Of a stretch of 64,000 nucleotides of DNA, positions 28,194 through 37,385 are shown one piece after another. Both the position numbers and the translations under genes were made by a program. The notes below the pieces were generated by a model. It was not told where the DNA came from and did no database searches. It saw only the letters and a list, made by a program, of their open reading frames with translations. Position 1 is the stretch's first letter. Each line of letters starts with the position of its first letter. The stretch lies in assembly GCF_000722635.1 (NCBI RefSeq), contig NZ_JOKH01000001.1, positions 351,845 through 415,844 of the forward strand, in the 5' to 3' direction. Source of the DNA: Endozoicomonas numazuensis. Lineage in GTDB: Bacteria > Pseudomonadota > Gammaproteobacteria > Pseudomonadales > Endozoicomonadaceae.

Positions 28194-28589
28194 ATGAAAT
28201 CGCTCGCCAAAGCCCTCTTTATTCCTCTGGCCTTTTCCGCCACTGTTATGGCGTCTATGCCTGCATCTGCTCATCATCAACCAGGTCATTCCGATGAGCT
28301 GAATACCGAAATGAAAAAAATGGGCTTCAACTTCAAGCGTTCTGGCTCAGCTAAAACCATTGAAGATCTGCAAAACTACGTGACTGAATTCCGTACTCAT
28401 GCAGAAAATGCCAAAAAAACCGGTTACGCTGACGCCCCTGAAGCATTCCAGAAAGGTATTGACCAACTGCTGACCGGTCTGGCTGGTGTACAGGCGGCAC
28501 TGGATCAACAAGACCTGGACCTGGCCAAGCAGAGAATGAAAAAACTGAACGACATCAGGAAGAAATACCACAGTGAGTTCGACGTCTAA
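28194..28589 (+). CDS. Cytochrome b562-family periplasmic haem protein
   Basis: 131 residues from the ATG at 28194; a signal peptide ends near ASAHH. The mature four-helix bundle has the expected axial ligand positions, a Met in the first helix (EMKKMGFNFKRS) and a His near the C terminus (DIRKKYHSEF). There is no CxxCH, so haem is non-covalent. It overlaps the following cytochrome b561 gene by 17 bases, implying translational coupling and a joint electron-transfer role. Confidence 0.86.
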   Translation: MKSLAKALFIPLAFSATVMASMPASAHHQPGHSDELNTEMKKMGFNFKRSGSAKTIEDLQNYVTEFRTHAENAKKTGYADAPEAFQKGIDQLLTGLAGVQAALDQQDLDLAKQRMKKLNDIRKKYHSEFDV

Positions 28590-29076
28590 GCAATTTCGAT
28601 GGCCACGTATCGTCCAGTTGATTCACTGGACGGTTGCCGCCCTCTTTCTCAGTAACCATTTTCTGGTTGAAGGCGGCGATCAGTACCATGAATATTTTGG
28701 CTGGAGCATTCTTGCTCTGGTAGGCCTTAGGTTGCTCTATGGATTAACTCTGGCACCCAAGCCTGCCCGCCTGAAGGACATTCGACCTTCTTTCTCGGGT
28801 ATCAAGCAGCATCTTCATGAGCTGAAAACACGGCAACATGGAGAAGAGGGTCACAACCCTCTTGGAGCAATGGCTGTCTGGCTGATGTGGATCACCTTGG
28901 CTCTGGCAGCGTTTACCGGCTGGTTGCAGGATACCGACTTTGGCTTTGAACATGGTGTCTATGAGTGGCATGCCCAACTGGTTAATGGCCTCTATTATTT
29001 TGTCGGCCTGCACCTGCTGGCAGTATTCATTACCTCCTGGCTGACACGCCGCAATCTGATTAAAACCATGATCTAA
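28573..29076 (+). CDS. Cytochrome b561-family membrane protein
   Basis: 167 residues, GTG start overlapping the b562 gene. Four membrane helices carry the conserved haem-b histidines: RIVQLIHWTVAALFL (about 12-26), DQYHEYFGWS (about 38), GVYEWHAQLVNGLYY and FVGLHLLAVF. Likely an inner-membrane di-haem b protein passing electrons to the periplasmic b562 partner encoded upstream. Confidence 0.87.
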   Translation: MSSTSKQFRWPRIVQLIHWTVAALFLSNHFLVEGGDQYHEYFGWSILALVGLRLLYGLTLAPKPARLKDIRPSFSGIKQHLHELKTRQHGEEGHNPLGAMAVWLMWITLALAAFTGWLQDTDFGFEHGVYEWHAQLVNGLYYFVGLHLLAVFITSWLTRRNLIKTMI

Positions 29077-29179
29077 CGGCCGACATTAGCTTAAGCTGTA
29101 GAAAACTTTCTCAGTCATTGTCGCCCTGATTACATTTATCGGATCATGCAGTATCAACGGTTCAAAGGATGGAACCCTG

Positions 29180-29953
29180 ATGCCCCAAACAGCCAGACGC
29201 TACGGCTTCTATTTTTTGGATGCCCTGTTGTTGCTAGCCATTATTCACTGGCTTCACAGCAGTGCCATTCATCTTCTTGATCAATCGTCAAACAACTCAA
29301 CACTACAAGCCAGCGCTGACACGCCCGCTGAAAAACAGACTGTTGCTACCCATTTACTGGGTATCGATGTCTCTCATTATCAGGGCAACGTAGATTGGAA
29401 AGAGGTCTCCGAATCCTTCCATTTTGCTTTTGTGAAGGCCACAGAAGGCACCGATTATATTGACCCGGATTTCACCCAGAACATCAGCCGGGTGGATGAC
29501 ACCGACCTGGCTTATGGCGCTTATCACTTCTACTCACCCGATGAAGATGGCTTGAAACAGGCCAAGCATTTTGTTTCAACGATCCATAACCTGAATTTCT
29601 CTCTGCCCCCGGTTCTGGATGTAGAGGTGGCTCCTGACAGTGACAGTGATATTGCCAATTTCCAACAATCCGTAAAAAGCTGGCTGGTTTATGTTGAGAA
29701 CACCATGGGCTGCCGCCCCATTATTTATTCCGACAAAAGCTTCTGGGATGAATACCTGAAAGAGACTTTCAGTCATTACACCGTCTGGATCAGTGACTAC
29801 ACAACCCATACAACAGACGTAGCCAATATCAATTGGGCCTTCTGGCAGTTTACTGATCAAGGAAAAGCCGAAGGTGTTTCCGGTTTTGTCGATCAAAGCC
29901 GATTCAAAGGCAGTGAGCAATCATTATATGCACTGGGAGACTGCCAGATATGA
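29180..29953 (+). CDS. GH25-family lysozyme-like glycoside hydrolase
   Basis: 257 residues with an N-terminal hydrophobic anchor (about 8-30). The GH25 domain starts at LLGIDVSHYQGNVDWKEV (about 56) and shows FAFVKATEGTDYIDPDF, AYGAYHFYSP, the catalytic LDVEVAP (DxE, about 153), IIYSDKSFWDEYL, VWISDYTTH and AFWQFTDQG. The family cleaves the MurNAc-GlcNAc bond of peptidoglycan. Its stop overlaps the next start by four bases (ATGA), so it is coupled to the membrane protein that follows. Confidence 0.9.
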   Translation: MPQTARRYGFYFLDALLLLAIIHWLHSSAIHLLDQSSNNSTLQASADTPAEKQTVATHLLGIDVSHYQGNVDWKEVSESFHFAFVKATEGTDYIDPDFTQNISRVDDTDLAYGAYHFYSPDEDGLKQAKHFVSTIHNLNFSLPPVLDVEVAPDSDSDIANFQQSVKSWLVYVENTMGCRPIIYSDKSFWDEYLKETFSHYTVWISDYTTHTTDVANINWAFWQFTDQGKAEGVSGFVDQSRFKGSEQSLYALGDCQI

Positions 29954-30846
29954 CCAGCCCGACTCATACACTGACTGCCAACAAATGCTCTGTGTTGTTC
30001 AAATACTTTTTACTGCTGTTAATGCTGGTACTTTCTATTTTCACTTCCTGGCTGGCCAGTACTGGTCAGCTCACTTCCCTGGATGAACGGCTTCTGGGTA
30101 ACCTTTTTCATTCAAACGATGCTTTTATTGACAGTGCTGAAGATCGCGCTGAATCCATGACGCTCACCCTGTCTGAACTCCATGCCGGGCTTCTGGTTTT
30201 ACAGAGCAGTGAATTTGGCATCAGCTTTATTGTTGACGCCAACATCCAGCTGGGCAATATCGTTGCCCAGGCAACCGATCTGGTGGCTTACGGCAGAAAC
30301 TTTGCCCTGTTCAATCTGGTGGCGCTTCATGTGATCGACAATACCCTGAAGCTGGTTCAGTGGCTAACCCCCTGGCTGATTCTTGTTGCCGAAGCAGGCC
30401 TTCTGTCAATTCTGATTGCCGATACCTGGCTTTCAGCCAAAAACCGCTGGCATATGTCACTGATTCGCTTTGGTGAAGGTGCCGTGATTACCGTGTTGCT
30501 GCTGGTAATTATTTTTCCCTTCTCAATCAACCTGGTCAGGCAATCCAGTGAAGCTGTCACCGAATCCCTTTATCATGAAAGCTATCAGGCTCTTCTGAAT
30601 ACCCAAGAACACATTCTGAGCAGTTCGAACGCTGCATCGATCAAAGATGATGCCAGTGAAACGTTAGCACTGTTCAAAAATGCCCGGGTTAAACTCTCCG
30701 AAAAGTCCAGTTACCTGGCCAGCAATCTGACGCGCTACGTGGCAGTGACCATGATGGAAGTCTTTCTTCTACCCATGCTGTTCACCCTGTTTCTGCTCTG
30801 GCTGACCCGTTCTATTATCAGAAGGCATACACACTGGAATCATTGA
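29950..30846 (+). CDS. Uncharacterised membrane protein coupled to the GH25 lysozyme
   Basis: 298 residues. There are hydrophobic helices near 18-36, 120-155 and 168-185 and again at 255-285 (LLPMLFTLFLLWL), with a long polar helix-rich stretch between 35 and 110. I recognise no family. Translational coupling to a membrane-anchored lysozyme suggests a shared cell-wall task; this is inference. Confidence 0.6.
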   Translation: MTSPTHTLTANKCSVLFKYFLLLLMLVLSIFTSWLASTGQLTSLDERLLGNLFHSNDAFIDSAEDRAESMTLTLSELHAGLLVLQSSEFGISFIVDANIQLGNIVAQATDLVAYGRNFALFNLVALHVIDNTLKLVQWLTPWLILVAEAGLLSILIADTWLSAKNRWHMSLIRFGEGAVITVLLLVIIFPFSINLVRQSSEAVTESLYHESYQALLNTQEHILSSSNAASIKDDASETLALFKNARVKLSEKSSYLASNLTRYVAVTMMEVFLLPMLFTLFLLWLTRSIIRRHTHWNH

Positions 30847-31003
30847 GGCTATAAAGTGATCTATCTCCTCAGATGAAAACGTAAGCGATTTCACTTGTAC
30901 TACCACGGTCAATCAGACTGCACACTTCTTGAAAGTCACCTTGTCCGGAGGTATCACTGAACGCCTTGCTCTTAACAATTAAGTGCTCCAATCACTAAAA
31001 AAA

Positions 31004-31801
31004 TCATCCTGAACTGTTCAAAAACTGCAGAACAGCCTGATTAAATGCCTCTGCTCTAACCTGCGGATGAAAATGTCCACCTTTGGAAAACAGTTTGATT
31101 CGGGCATCAGGAATGTACTCAACCAGTTCTTCCTGCATAGAAATGGGAGTAACCATATCGTCGTCAGCCCCCATAACCAGAGTTTGCGACTGAATAGACG
31201 ACAATGACTCAAAAATCTCAAACTCAGACAACACTTTCATTCTGGCCAGAGTTGCTGCCTGATCCGGCATGAGCCTGGAGACATCCTGCTCAGTAATATC
31301 CAGTAACTCAGGATGCTGGCGCAACCACCAGGCAGGATAAAGAAAAAGGGGATTTGTTTTCAGATAAGCAAACGCTCCAAACGCCTGCAAATAAGCCGAG
31401 CGTAGTTCATAGAGCCGAAGAAACCTGAGATCAGGTCTTGACCAGGTTGAACTCAGAACCAACCGTTTAACACGATCGGGATTGGCAAGAGCCAGAGTTT
31501 GAGCAATGGCCCCACCTAATGAATGGCCCAAAATATCAGCAACCTCAATGTCCAATGAGTCCATCAAGCCCAGTAAATCCATCGTCATTCGCTTTATGGA
31601 AGCCCCTCCCCGCCCCATAAGGCTTTGTCCTGCCCCCCGCTGATCATAAACAATCACTTGCTGAGTACCGGAAAAAGTCTGGCTTTGAGCCCTCCAAAAA
31701 GAAGCATTGCCATTGAGTCCGCTCACCATAATCAGCGGCCTCCCTTTCCCGGATAGCTCATAATAAAGTGGGGGCTCATTATTGATAGAGGCAAAAGGCA
31801 T
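31004..31801 (-). CDS. Alpha/beta-hydrolase
   Basis: 265 residues from the ATG at 31801, preceded by gagggag. The nucleophile elbow is LGHSLGGA (Ser near residue 92), the oxyanion strand is IMVSGLNGNASFW, and the acid and His are in MGADDDMVTPIS and KGGHFHPQ. Overall similarity is to 3-oxoadipate enol-lactonase and RutD-type hydrolases; the substrate is unknown. It follows a cupin gene by ten bases, so the two are co-transcribed. Confidence 0.85.
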   Translation of the reverse strand: MPFASINNEPPLYYELSGKGRPLIMVSGLNGNASFWRAQSQTFSGTQQVIVYDQRGAGQSLMGRGGASIKRMTMDLLGLMDSLDIEVADILGHSLGGAIAQTLALANPDRVKRLVLSSTWSRPDLRFLRLYELRSAYLQAFGAFAYLKTNPLFLYPAWWLRQHPELLDITEQDVSRLMPDQAATLARMKVLSEFEIFESLSSIQSQTLVMGADDDMVTPISMQEELVEYIPDARIKLFSKGGHFHPQVRAEAFNQAVLQFLNSSG

Positions 31802-31811
31802 CGTTGCTCCC

Positions 31812-32291
31812 TCAGTCTCCAAAGACCGTTTCCCGCTCAACCGCCTTTACGCTTGCAGGCCGAGGGAAATGATCAGGCGCTGAATCTCCCGGCTGTTTGC
31901 TACGACCAATACGTGCAAAAAACTCGGCCAACCCTTTCGGCATAAAGACCCAGAAAAACTTTAACGGCCCTTCACCCGTGTTAGTGAACTTATGTCGACT
32001 ATGAGGAACCAAATAAACAGTTGTGCCATTGCACATGGGGTACTCTTTTCCCTCCAACAAGGCAACGCCCTCTCCTTCGAAGACCAGAATGAGCTCCTCT
32101 TGATCATTGTGCTGGTGCTCTCTGACAAACCCTCCGGGAGCAACGACCTGAATTCCGGTTTCGAATCGACTGGAAGCAACGGCACTGTGCTCAGAAACCC
32201 TGAGTTCTACATAGCCATTAGCGGGTTCCGGTTGCCAGAAAGCTATTGCCTCGCCCGCTGAAAAAACACGGGACTGCGTACTCTCACTCAT
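31812..32291 (-). CDS. Cupin-domain protein
   Basis: 159 residues from the ATG at 32291. Cupin motif 1 is HQHNDQEELILVFEGEG (about 75-92) with the metal-binding His/His/Glu set, and motif 2 is PHSRHKFTNTGEGPLKFF (about 112-130). Such small single cupins act as dioxygenases, isomerases or sensors. It is paired with an alpha/beta hydrolase downstream, suggesting a short catabolic step of unknown substrate. Confidence 0.85.
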   Translation of the reverse strand: MSESTQSRVFSAGEAIAFWQPEPANGYVELRVSEHSAVASSRFETGIQVVAPGGFVREHQHNDQEELILVFEGEGVALLEGKEYPMCNGTTVYLVPHSRHKFTNTGEGPLKFFWVFMPKGLAEFFARIGRSKQPGDSAPDHFPRPASVKAVERETVFGD

Positions 32292-32524
32292 ACAACCAAC
32301 TCCAGAAGACGTTCTACACAGAGCCACAGTATAGGCAGTGCCCTGGTTTTACCGTTATAAACCTGTCAGCTTCATGAATTACGAATGATCACTTCGCTCC
32401 CCCCCCACTGAAGTAGATAGCGGTTCGACTAAACGCAAATGATTTCATGTTATAGCATTGCTTTTTACCAGTGCTTTGGAGAATAATTCGGGCAAGTCAA
32501 ACATACGTGCAATTACACGACTGA

Positions 32525-32899
32525 ATGCTAACTATAAGCCTAATAAAAACTGCCCGAAAAAACAGACAGAACCCTCTCTGGTTCTGCCTGCAGGCTGTCG
32601 TTTATTTATGGGTTATCCAGTATTCTGTCAGCCACACTCACGACGTCCACAAAGATTTCAGCGCCAAAGCTTCCAGCTTCTTTTCTGAGCTGTCTCTGAA
32701 TGATCATGCCGAACACTGGCACTCTGACCAACATCATTCAGCAGCCTGTCAGCTGACATCACAGGCACCACCTTCACTGAATTTTTTTGCTTCTGAGCAT
32801 GCATTCTGTTCACCCTACAATGGGGTTCAGCACATCAGGAGCTCCACTTCAGAAACACCGACCAAAAGACTGACTCGCGCCCCACCTGCCTTCGTCTGA
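32525..32899 (+). CDS. Small His-rich protein upstream of zrgA
   Basis: 124 residues. One hydrophobic N-terminal segment (about 17-33) is followed by a His-rich periplasmic-looking region (SHTHDVHKDF, then HAEHWHSDQHHSAACQL). It lies 51 bases before a zinc-uptake protein gene. Composition and position suggest metal binding in the same operon; I know no characterised homologue. Confidence 0.55.
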   Translation: MLTISLIKTARKNRQNPLWFCLQAVVYLWVIQYSVSHTHDVHKDFSAKASSFFSELSLNDHAEHWHSDQHHSAACQLTSQAPPSLNFFASEHAFCSPYNGVQHIRSSTSETPTKRLTRAPPAFV

Positions 32900-32950
32900 T
32901 GTTTTCCATTAAAACAAGAAAATCTTTTACATAATCAGACGAGTGAAATT

Positions 32951-33547
32951 ATGAGTCCTTTTACCAAACTGGCCGTCGGTATTGCCTGGGGTGCCCTGTC
33001 CCTGACTGTTTCTGCCCAGGAAACCGCAGCACATGATACGCCACGCCATGTGGACGCCCATGTGCACGGTCATGGCGAACTGAATTTTGCCGTCGAAGGC
33101 TCAGAAGTTCATCTGGAATTGAAGATGCCAGCCAATGATGTACTGGGCTTTGAGAGCATCACGAATGATAACCAGCGCCATCAGCTCCATGAAGCCCTGG
33201 AAAAGCTTGAAGCATCCAGCCTCTGGAGTATGTCACCGGCAGCCTCCTGCAAGCTGATCAGTGCCAAGGCCACATCAGGCTCAGAAGATCACGATCACGG
33301 CCATGAAAAAAATCATCATAACGATCACGATGAACATGGCCATGAAGGACATAAGGATGAAGGCGGGCATATGGATATTTCCGCTACTTATGTCTTTGAA
33401 TGTGGAAAGACCAGTGAGCTGGATACCATCAGCACCTCAATCTTTGAGGTATTTGAGCGCAGTCAATCTCTGAGCGTACAAGGCTTTACCCAGAAAGGTC
33501 AGGCAGCCGCCGAAATGACCAAGAGTAAGCCAGAGGTTCGCTTCTAA
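32951..33547 (+). CDS. zrgA: Zinc-uptake periplasmic protein ZrgA-like (DUF2796)
   Basis: 198 residues with a signal peptide (about 1-22). The domain begins VDAHVHGHGELNFAVEG (about 35), characteristic of DUF2796/ZrgA, and includes LELKMPANDVLGFE. In the middle (about 113-140) is a His/Asp/Glu-rich linker (EDHDHGHEKNHHNDHDEHGH), a typical zinc-binding loop. In Vibrio cholerae the ZrgABCDE system imports zinc. Here the ATPase gene follows one base after the stop, so they are translationally linked. Confidence 0.88.
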   Translation: MSPFTKLAVGIAWGALSLTVSAQETAAHDTPRHVDAHVHGHGELNFAVEGSEVHLELKMPANDVLGFESITNDNQRHQLHEALEKLEASSLWSMSPAASCKLISAKATSGSEDHDHGHEKNHHNDHDEHGHEGHKDEGGHMDISATYVFECGKTSELDTISTSIFEVFERSQSLSVQGFTQKGQAAAEMTKSKPEVRF

Positions 33548-33548
33548 G

Positions 33549-34298
33549 ATGACTGATTCCCGCTCTCATATTATTGAGCTCAGTGCCATTGAGTTCAGCT
33601 GGAAAGCAGGATTACCTGTTCTGGATATTCCTGAACTGACTGTTTCCAGAGGCGAAAAGGTCTTTGTTCGGGGGCCATCAGGCTCAGGCAAAACCACTCT
33701 ATTGGGACTGCTTGGCGGCGTGATTACACCGCAGCGGGGACAGGTCAAGGTACTGGGAAGCGACATTAGTCGCTTTTCCCCGGTGCAGCGCGACCGCTTC
33801 CGCGCTGACCATATTGGTTTTATTTTTCAGATGTTTAATCTGATTCCTTATCTTTCAGTAATAGAGAATGTCACCCTGCCCTTGAGTTTTGCCAAGGAAC
33901 GTAAAAGCAACCTTGCTGGCAGCGCCCGCAGCGAGCAGGATGAAGCCAGACGATTGTTAAAACATCTGGAGCTGGACGATTCCTTACTGCACCGACCTGT
34001 CACAGAACTGAGTATTGGTCAGCAGCAGCGGGTGGCCGCTGCCAGAGCATTAATCGGCAAGCCTGACCTTATCATTGCCGATGAACCCACTTCAGCTCTG
34101 GACACCGATACCCGGGAAGCGTTCATTAATCTGTTGTTTGCAGAATGTCAGGCAGCGGGTAATACCCTGTTGTTTGTCAGCCATGACCAGGGACTTGAAA
34201 CACTGTTTGATCGCAGTATTGCACTGAATGAGATCAATCGGGCCAGTCAGTGTAGAACCACGGCTACTCCTGTCAGCAAAGCAATGGAGGTGGCCTGA
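33549..34298 (+). CDS. ABC transporter ATP-binding protein (LolD/MacB type) of the zrg locus
   Basis: 249 residues. Walker A GPSGSGKTTLLG (about 39-50), Q-loop FQMFNLIPY, signature ELSIGQQQRVAAARAL (about 156-170) and Walker B LIIADEPTSALD. It belongs to the MacB/LolD subfamily, which works with FtsX-like permeases and usually drives mechanical release rather than classical transport. Its stop overlaps the permease start by one base. Confidence 0.9.
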   Translation: MTDSRSHIIELSAIEFSWKAGLPVLDIPELTVSRGEKVFVRGPSGSGKTTLLGLLGGVITPQRGQVKVLGSDISRFSPVQRDRFRADHIGFIFQMFNLIPYLSVIENVTLPLSFAKERKSNLAGSARSEQDEARRLLKHLELDDSLLHRPVTELSIGQQQRVAAARALIGKPDLIIADEPTSALDTDTREAFINLLFAECQAAGNTLLFVSHDQGLETLFDRSIALNEINRASQCRTTATPVSKAMEVA

Positions 34299-35560
34299 TG
34301 TCAATCTTAAGCCTGGCCCTGAAGAGTCTCAAGAATCGTAAAACCACCGCTCTGCTGACGATATTCTCTATTGCTGTCAGCGTTGCTCTGCTGCTGGGGG
34401 TTGAGCGTATACGGGTTGAGGCTAAAAACAGCTTTACCAATACAGTGTCCGGTACAGACCTGATCGTTGGAGCCAGAAGCAGCTCTTTAAACCTGCTCCT
34501 GTACTCTGTTTTCCATATTGGTAATGCCACTAACAATGTTACCTGGAAGACTTATCAGGACCTGACGTCAGATCCTGCTGTTGCCTGGTCAGTACCTATT
34601 GCTCTGGGTGATTCTCATCATGGCTATCGAGTTGTTGGCACTACCCATGGCATGTTCAGTCATTTCAGATACGGTGATAACGAATCACTGAATCTCACTG
34701 AAGGCAAACCCCTCAATGCCTTGTACGACGCCGTACTTGGATCTGAAGTAGCTGCCAGCCTGGGTTACGAAATCGGTGAGAAAATCGCTCTGAGTCATGG
34801 TGTAGAAAGGAAAAGTCTGCAATCTCACGATGATAAGCCATTCACAGTAACAGGGATTCTCAAACCTACCGGGACCCCTATGGACAGGGTCATCATGATT
34901 TCCCTGCAGGGTATTGAAGCTCTGCACATTGACTGGGCTAATGGTGCTCCGCCTATTTCTGCTTTCTCGGTTTCAGCCGAACAAGCTGAAGCTATGAACC
35001 TGAGCCCCACCAGTGTCACTGCCTATTTTGTGGGTTTGAAATCACGAATTGCTGCTTTTCGTTACCAGCGCAAGGTCAATGAGTACCGTCAGGAAGCCAT
35101 GACCGCCATTCTCCCCGGTGTTGCACTGCAGGAACTCTGGCAACTGGTAGGCACTGCCGAGAAGGCATTACTGGTTGTTTCAGTCATGGTTGTACTGGCT
35201 GGTTTGATGGGAATGCTTACCACTATTCTCACCTCTCTGAACGAAAGACGACGTGAAATGGCAATTCTCCGCTCCGCCGGAGCGAGGCCTGTGCATATTT
35301 TCACACTTATGATCACTGAATCCGTCGTCTATGCAATAGCCGGAACCCTGCTGGGCTTCCTCATACTTTATGGATTGCTGTTTGCTGTTCAGCCCGTAGT
35401 GCAACAAATGCTGGGGCTTCATCTGGCCATCAGTGCTCCGGGCACTTTTGAAGCGTCTCTGGCTGGAATGATCATTGTTTGCGCCATTGTTCTGGGCATG
35501 ATTCCAGCCTGGCGCGCTTATAAGAACTCACTCGCCGATGGTCTGACCATAAGAGTCTAA
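34298..35560 (+). CDS. FtsX-like ABC permease of the zrg locus
   Basis: 420 residues: one N-terminal membrane helix (about 15-36), a large periplasmic domain, then three C-terminal helices (about 285-310, 335-360 and 385-405), the MacB/LolC topology. The segment LNERRREMAILRSAGARP is typical of the coupling region in this family. It works with the upstream ATPase. A link to zinc is inferred from the ZrgA neighbour. Confidence 0.9.
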   Translation: MSILSLALKSLKNRKTTALLTIFSIAVSVALLLGVERIRVEAKNSFTNTVSGTDLIVGARSSSLNLLLYSVFHIGNATNNVTWKTYQDLTSDPAVAWSVPIALGDSHHGYRVVGTTHGMFSHFRYGDNESLNLTEGKPLNALYDAVLGSEVAASLGYEIGEKIALSHGVERKSLQSHDDKPFTVTGILKPTGTPMDRVIMISLQGIEALHIDWANGAPPISAFSVSAEQAEAMNLSPTSVTAYFVGLKSRIAAFRYQRKVNEYRQEAMTAILPGVALQELWQLVGTAEKALLVVSVMVVLAGLMGMLTTILTSLNERRREMAILRSAGARPVHIFTLMITESVVYAIAGTLLGFLILYGLLFAVQPVVQQMLGLHLAISAPGTFEASLAGMIIVCAIVLGMIPAWRAYKNSLADGLTIRV

Positions 35561-35573
35561 GAAGGAAATACTT

Positions 35574-36110
35574 ATGAAAATAGGAAAATCGCTGATATTG
35601 ACGACACTACTGGCCTTGTTGCCAGCGGTAAGCGTCCAGGCCAAACCCGTTGAAAAGCCGGCGGCCAAAGCAGAAGCCAAAGAAATCACCTGGGACGAGC
35701 TGATGCCAGCTCCAGATCAGAAAGTCATTGATCGCTACCAGGCAGGCAAAATGGAACGAGCTGACGTAATCACCTATCTGGACAAACTGGGCCAAACCCC
35801 AGTTGAAAAACTGGATAAGATCACCGTAAAAATTCCCGGATACCTGGTTCCTCTGAACCTGAATAAAGACCAGAAGGCAACCGAATTACTGCTGGTTCCG
35901 ACTATGGGTGCTTGTGTACACGTACCGCCACCGCCGCCTAACCAGACGATTTATGTGAAATTCAAAAAAGGTGAGGAAGGCATAAAAGTAGAAGAAGCAG
36001 GTTACACCCCTTATTGGCTGGTCGGCACGTTGCATGTTGAGACCAATCAGTCAGAGTACACAGAAACCCTGTACGCCATGACCGTTGATTCTTTGGAAGT
36101 TTACAAATAA
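35574..36110 (+). CDS. DUF3299-family exported protein
   Basis: 178 residues with a signal peptide (about 1-23) and an Ala/Lys-rich spacer. The core ITVKIPGYLVPLN followed by LLVPTMGACVHVPPPPPNQTIY (quoted in part) is the hallmark of DUF3299, with a Cys-x-His in ACVH that could bind metal. It is the last gene of the zrg operon (ribosome site aagga, then a hairpin after the stop), so a periplasmic metal role is likely. Confidence 0.88.
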   Translation: MKIGKSLILTTLLALLPAVSVQAKPVEKPAAKAEAKEITWDELMPAPDQKVIDRYQAGKMERADVITYLDKLGQTPVEKLDKITVKIPGYLVPLNLNKDQKATELLLVPTMGACVHVPPPPPNQTIYVKFKKGEEGIKVEEAGYTPYWLVGTLHVETNQSEYTETLYAMTVDSLEVYK

Positions 36111-36123
36111 GACGGATAGCTTT

Positions 36124-36156
36124 GGTTAAGAGCCCGGATTTCAAGGGCTCTTAACC
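36124..36156. terminator. Hairpin at the end of the zrg operon
   Basis: A perfect 12-bp stem, ggttaagagccc and gggctcttaacc, around a nine-base loop; no T-run. It lies between convergent genes and may serve both. Confidence 0.6.
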
Positions 36157-36161
36157 AGAAT

Positions 36162-36455
36162 TCACTTCTCAAAGGAAAAAACCCATTTCAAATAACCCAA
36201 AAAGTGCATGGCAGAAAGCACCAAAAGAATTGAAGCCAGTAAACAGACCAAACCGGATATGCCAAAATAGTCAGATCCAAAAAGCCAATAAAGACCAAAC
36301 AGGGGCACTGGATAACCCACCATAATCAAAAGCAACAGGACTTGTTTTTTATCATCTCCATAGGGGTTATCAAAAGCTACAGGAGACATCATTAAAATTA
36401 TTGGCCATCCCAAAAGCAAAATTGTGACCAATATATCTGCGAGTATTCCCATCAT
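36162..36455 (-). CDS. Small three-span membrane protein
   Basis: 97 residues with hydrophobic segments near 5-25, 37-60 and 65-90 and a short basic tail. No family is recognised. It is probably a stand-alone gene; its 3' end borders the zrg operon hairpin. Confidence 0.5.
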   Translation of the reverse strand: MMGILADILVTILLLGWPIILMMSPVAFDNPYGDDKKQVLLLLIMVGYPVPLFGLYWLFGSDYFGISGLVCLLASILLVLSAMHFLGYLKWVFSFEK

Positions 36456-36563
36456 TGTATTTATTATCCGCTGATATGTACTCCGATCTTATTTCAACCA
36501 TCACGGCCTGTATAGCGAATTCAGAAATCACCAGGTACTGCTATTTCCTGGTGTTTTGTCAGC

Positions 36564-37250
36564 TTACTTGTAAACCCGACGAACAGTCACATTCGCAACA
36601 GACTCTCTCCAGTCGTATGCAGAACGAGCAAGGTCAGCTTCGCCATGAATACCGGCACTGATGTGAACAAAACCTTCGCCAGATTCACCCGCTGAGACAC
36701 CACTGCCTCCACAGACAGGTCCTGGAATATTGGCACACAGCTCATCGTTGGGCTCTGAGCCTGCATCATAGGCCGAAGCACGGTAAGTCTTTGAGCCATA
36801 TTTCGGCAACTTCACGCCAGACAGAGACACAAAAGTATCGTTGGTAGGAATCAGCATGGCAGCAAAACTGAGACGCTTAACCCCATGGCCCGCCTGAATT
36901 TCGAAGGTCGTAGACTGCCCCGGATTCAATAAGCCCGCTGTAGAAGCGGTGCTGCTGACACTTCTATAAGAAGAATCCAGCAATGCTTTCAGTGGGTTAA
37001 TATCTCCCCCTTCAGCCAGTTGCGATAATTCATCGGACGCGGGCTGCCCCAGCTGGAACAGACGAAAACTGTTTCTGTGAGTCGCTGCAAGCACCGGAGT
37101 AAACGACTGACCTCTGGTAATATTAGTCACTGTCACTTCATAAGTTGCTGCAGCATGAGGGTAGTAACCTTTAAAGTGATCCTCTTCCGCCAGAACCGGC
37201 TGAGAACTCAGAAGCACACCTGCAGTAACAGCCAGAATTGTTTTTTTCAT
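36564..37250 (-). CDS. Spondin-domain exported protein
   Basis: 228 residues with a signal peptide (about 1-21). The spondin-type domain is recognised by YEVTVTNITRGQSFTPVLAATH (in part), LGQPASDELSQLAEGG, LSFAAMLIPTNDTFVSL, YDAGSEPNDELC and GEGFVHISAGIHGEADL. Its two Cys residues (near 175-185) may form a disulfide. Bacterial spondin proteins are extracytoplasmic and often metal-binding; role unknown. Confidence 0.87.
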   Translation of the reverse strand: MKKTILAVTAGVLLSSQPVLAEEDHFKGYYPHAAATYEVTVTNITRGQSFTPVLAATHRNSFRLFQLGQPASDELSQLAEGGDINPLKALLDSSYRSVSSTASTAGLLNPGQSTTFEIQAGHGVKRLSFAAMLIPTNDTFVSLSGVKLPKYGSKTYRASAYDAGSEPNDELCANIPGPVCGGSGVSAGESGEGFVHISAGIHGEADLARSAYDWRESVANVTVRRVYK

Positions 37251-37385
37251 GATGTTTTATTCTCGTCTTCCCTAAAGTTTTTGGTGAAAGCAATGGCCTT
37301 CATCTATAAATACGAGAAGAACACCAAAAAAGTTTCGCTGTCATAAAAACTTAACAGAGTGTCAGTTTGCAGACTGTAAAGCTGA

